7,122 nucleotides of DNA from Candidatus Omnitrophota bacterium (GTDB lineage Bacteria > Omnitrophota > Gorgyraeia > Gygaellales > Profunditerraquicolaceae), in assembly GCA_029563245.1 (NCBI GenBank), contig JAKQSG010000084.1, positions 1 through 7,122 on the forward strand, written 5' to 3'. This document shows, in pieces, positions 6,125-7,122 of this stretch. A program made the translations under genes and the position numbers. Under the pieces are notes generated by a model. That model saw nothing but the letters and a program-made list of their open reading frames with translations, searched no databases and was not told the DNA's origin. How positions within the stretch are numbered: position 1 is the first letter of the stretch; the number at the start of each line of letters is the position of its first letter.

Positions 6125-7063
6125 ATGGCTAATTTAGGTTATATACAGATAACCAGGTCCTGTAACCAAAAGTGCAGGTTTTGTTCTAACCCGGATACCG
6201 GAGAGTCCATAACTCTAAGCCAGGCAAAGCACTATATAAACGATTATGCAAAAAGAGGATATATCGGAGTTTTCCTTACAGGGGGGGAGCCAACATTGCA
6301 TCCTCAGCTTACGGAGATGATTGCCTATGCTTCATCAAAGAATATCTTGCCCAGGTTGATAACCAATGGTCAGCTTTTAAGTGAGAGGAAGAGGCTTTCT
6401 GCTTTAATCGATAGCGGGCTAAGTCATATTATGCTGTCGGTTTATTCTTGTGAGAATAGAATACAGGCTAAGCTTTCCGGTAATCCGGCATCGTTCTCTA
6501 ATATAAGAAAAGCTTTAGATAATATAAAGGATGCGGGGATAAGGGTGGATATCATAACAACTATAAATAAATATAATGCCTCGCATTTAAGCAAGACTGC
6601 TGAATGGATAGTCAAAAACTATCCTTTTGTAGGGCATTTTATATGGAATAACTTAGATCCGCTAAATAACCGGGCTACAAATAATCCCGATACTTGGCCT
6701 AGGCTTAATGATTTCGAATTAGAGTTGAATAAGGCCATGAGTTTTTTATGTGAAGCGGGCAAGACTTTTAGGGTGGAACGGGTGCCTTTATGCTATATGG
6801 GCGGGTTCGAGCATTTCTCTACGGAGACCCGTAAGATTGTTAAGGAAGATGAGCGCTCGATATATTTTCTTGATGATAAAGCCTTCGTAAGGCAAAAGGG
6901 ATCTGTGGGATTAACCGGCTATAGTAAGTCTAAGTGCTGTAAGGATTGTTTGTTGGATAGTATCTGCGCCGGCCTGTATGGCGCAGGTAAATGCTATTCA
7001 TTTTCGGAATTATACCCGGTTTTTATACCTAAAGAAACAATTATAAAGAAAATTATGGAATAA
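6125..7063 (+). CDS. Radical SAM protein, paralogue of the gene at 1796
   Basis: This 312-residue rSAM enzyme has C13-X3-C17-X2-C20, TGGEPTLHP (52-60), LITNG (78-82), a MLSVYS strand (103-108) and a NPASFSNIRKALDNI stretch (120-134) like that of its paralogues. A PLC motif (C223) corresponds to PMC in the gene at 1796. The tail holds C271, C272-X2-C275-X5-C281 and C290, likely ligands of an auxiliary cluster. The HG that follows strand 5 in the genes at 1796 and 4067 is YS here (107-108), so the active-site pocket may differ. About 30 residues (roughly 228-260) between PLC and the tail cysteines are charged and lack an obvious counterpart motif in the paralogues. ATG 6125 is fixed by an in-frame stop just upstream; there is no Shine-Dalgarno. 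It is the first gene in the run that does not overlap its neighbour. The rSAM identity is secure; the substrate is unknown. Confidence 0.87.
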   Translation: MANLGYIQITRSCNQKCRFCSNPDTGESITLSQAKHYINDYAKRGYIGVFLTGGEPTLHPQLTEMIAYASSKNILPRLITNGQLLSERKRLSALIDSGLSHIMLSVYSCENRIQAKLSGNPASFSNIRKALDNIKDAGIRVDIITTINKYNASHLSKTAEWIVKNYPFVGHFIWNNLDPLNNRATNNPDTWPRLNDFELELNKAMSFLCEAGKTFRVERVPLCYMGGFEHFSTETRKIVKEDERSIYFLDDKAFVRQKGSVGLTGYSKSKCCKDCLLDSICAGLYGAGKCYSFSELYPVFIPKETIIKKIME

Positions 7064-7086
7064 TAATATTCACTCTGTAATTCATC

Positions 7087-7093
7087 AAGGAGG
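7087..7093 (+). promoter_or_regulatory. Strong Shine-Dalgarno site (AAGGAGG)
   Basis: AAGGAGG lies 8 bases before the ATG at 7102, a near-ideal match and spacing. It is by far the best ribosome binding site in the window; the preceding genes rely on overlap or have no clear site. It supports the start of a further gene and suggests independent, possibly high, translation of it. Confidence 0.85.
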
Positions 7094-7101
7094 CGAGAAT
7101 T

Positions 7102-7122
7102 ATGCGTTTGGTCGGGTTAATC
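7102..7122 (+). CDS. Start of a further gene (3' end outside window)
   Basis: Seven codons (MRLVGLI) are visible, running off the right edge. The AAGGAGG site 8 bases upstream makes this a convincing start. The sequence is too short to assign a family. It lies 38 bases after the last rSAM gene on the same strand, so it is probably in the same transcript. It could be another enzyme or a small substrate protein; nothing here decides between them. Confidence 0.65.

Noticed and set aside
6099..6137. Micro-ORF of 12 codons beginning MIITS and overlapping the start at 6125
   Set aside because: It has no ribosome binding site and no informative sequence; short frames like this arise by chance in AT-rich gaps.
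7058..7071. Possible hairpin GAATA-ATAA-TATTC at the stop of the last rSAM gene
   Set aside because: A stem of five mostly A-T pairs without a T-run is too weak for a terminator.

Overview
The window is a dense run of genes, all on the + strand, that encode iron-sulfur and radical SAM (rSAM) enzymes. Six rSAM domains can be counted: one cut by the left edge, one each in the genes at 1796, 2712 and 6125, and two in the gene at 4067. One further gene, at 771, belongs to the peptidase U32 / UbiU-UbiV-like family. There are no RNA genes, insertion sequences, CRISPR arrays, tRNAs or convincing promoters or terminators. No stretch over 40 bases lies outside a gene.

Layout: (1) 1-777, C-terminal part of an rSAM protein, open at the left edge; (2) 771-1799, U32-like Fe-S protein; (3) 1796-2719, single-domain rSAM protein; (4) 2712-4070, HemN/HemW-like rSAM protein; (5) 4067-6094, a 675-residue fusion of two complete rSAM modules; (6) 6125-7063, another single-domain rSAM protein; (7) from 7102, the first seven codons of a further gene behind a very strong ribosome binding site. 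Genes 1 to 5 overlap end to end by 7, 4, 8 and 4 bases, so they are very probably one translationally coupled operon. Genes 6 and 7 follow after gaps of 30 and 38 bases and are probably in the same transcript.

The rSAM modules of genes 3, 5a, 5b and 6 look like one paralogous family. Each has an N-terminal CX3CX2C, a GGEP motif and a C-terminal CX2CX5C. Several also have an HG..LHD-like stretch after the core strand 4/5 region. Tandem duplication within the operon is the simplest explanation. The U32-like protein and the HemN-like protein add other kinds of oxygen-independent chemistry. Together the genes look like an anaerobic modification or biosynthesis pathway whose substrate cannot be read from this window. 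No precursor peptide, transporter or regulator is present, so a ribosomal peptide (RiPP) pathway, a cofactor or lipid pathway, or an RNA modification pathway all remain open.

Organism: a bacterium with moderately AT-rich DNA, frequent AGG/AGA and ATA codons, and at least one classical Shine-Dalgarno site. The number of oxygen-sensitive enzymes suggests an anaerobe. The gene density and style resemble uncultured lineages such as Omnitrophota, but this is an impression and not shown by the sequence.
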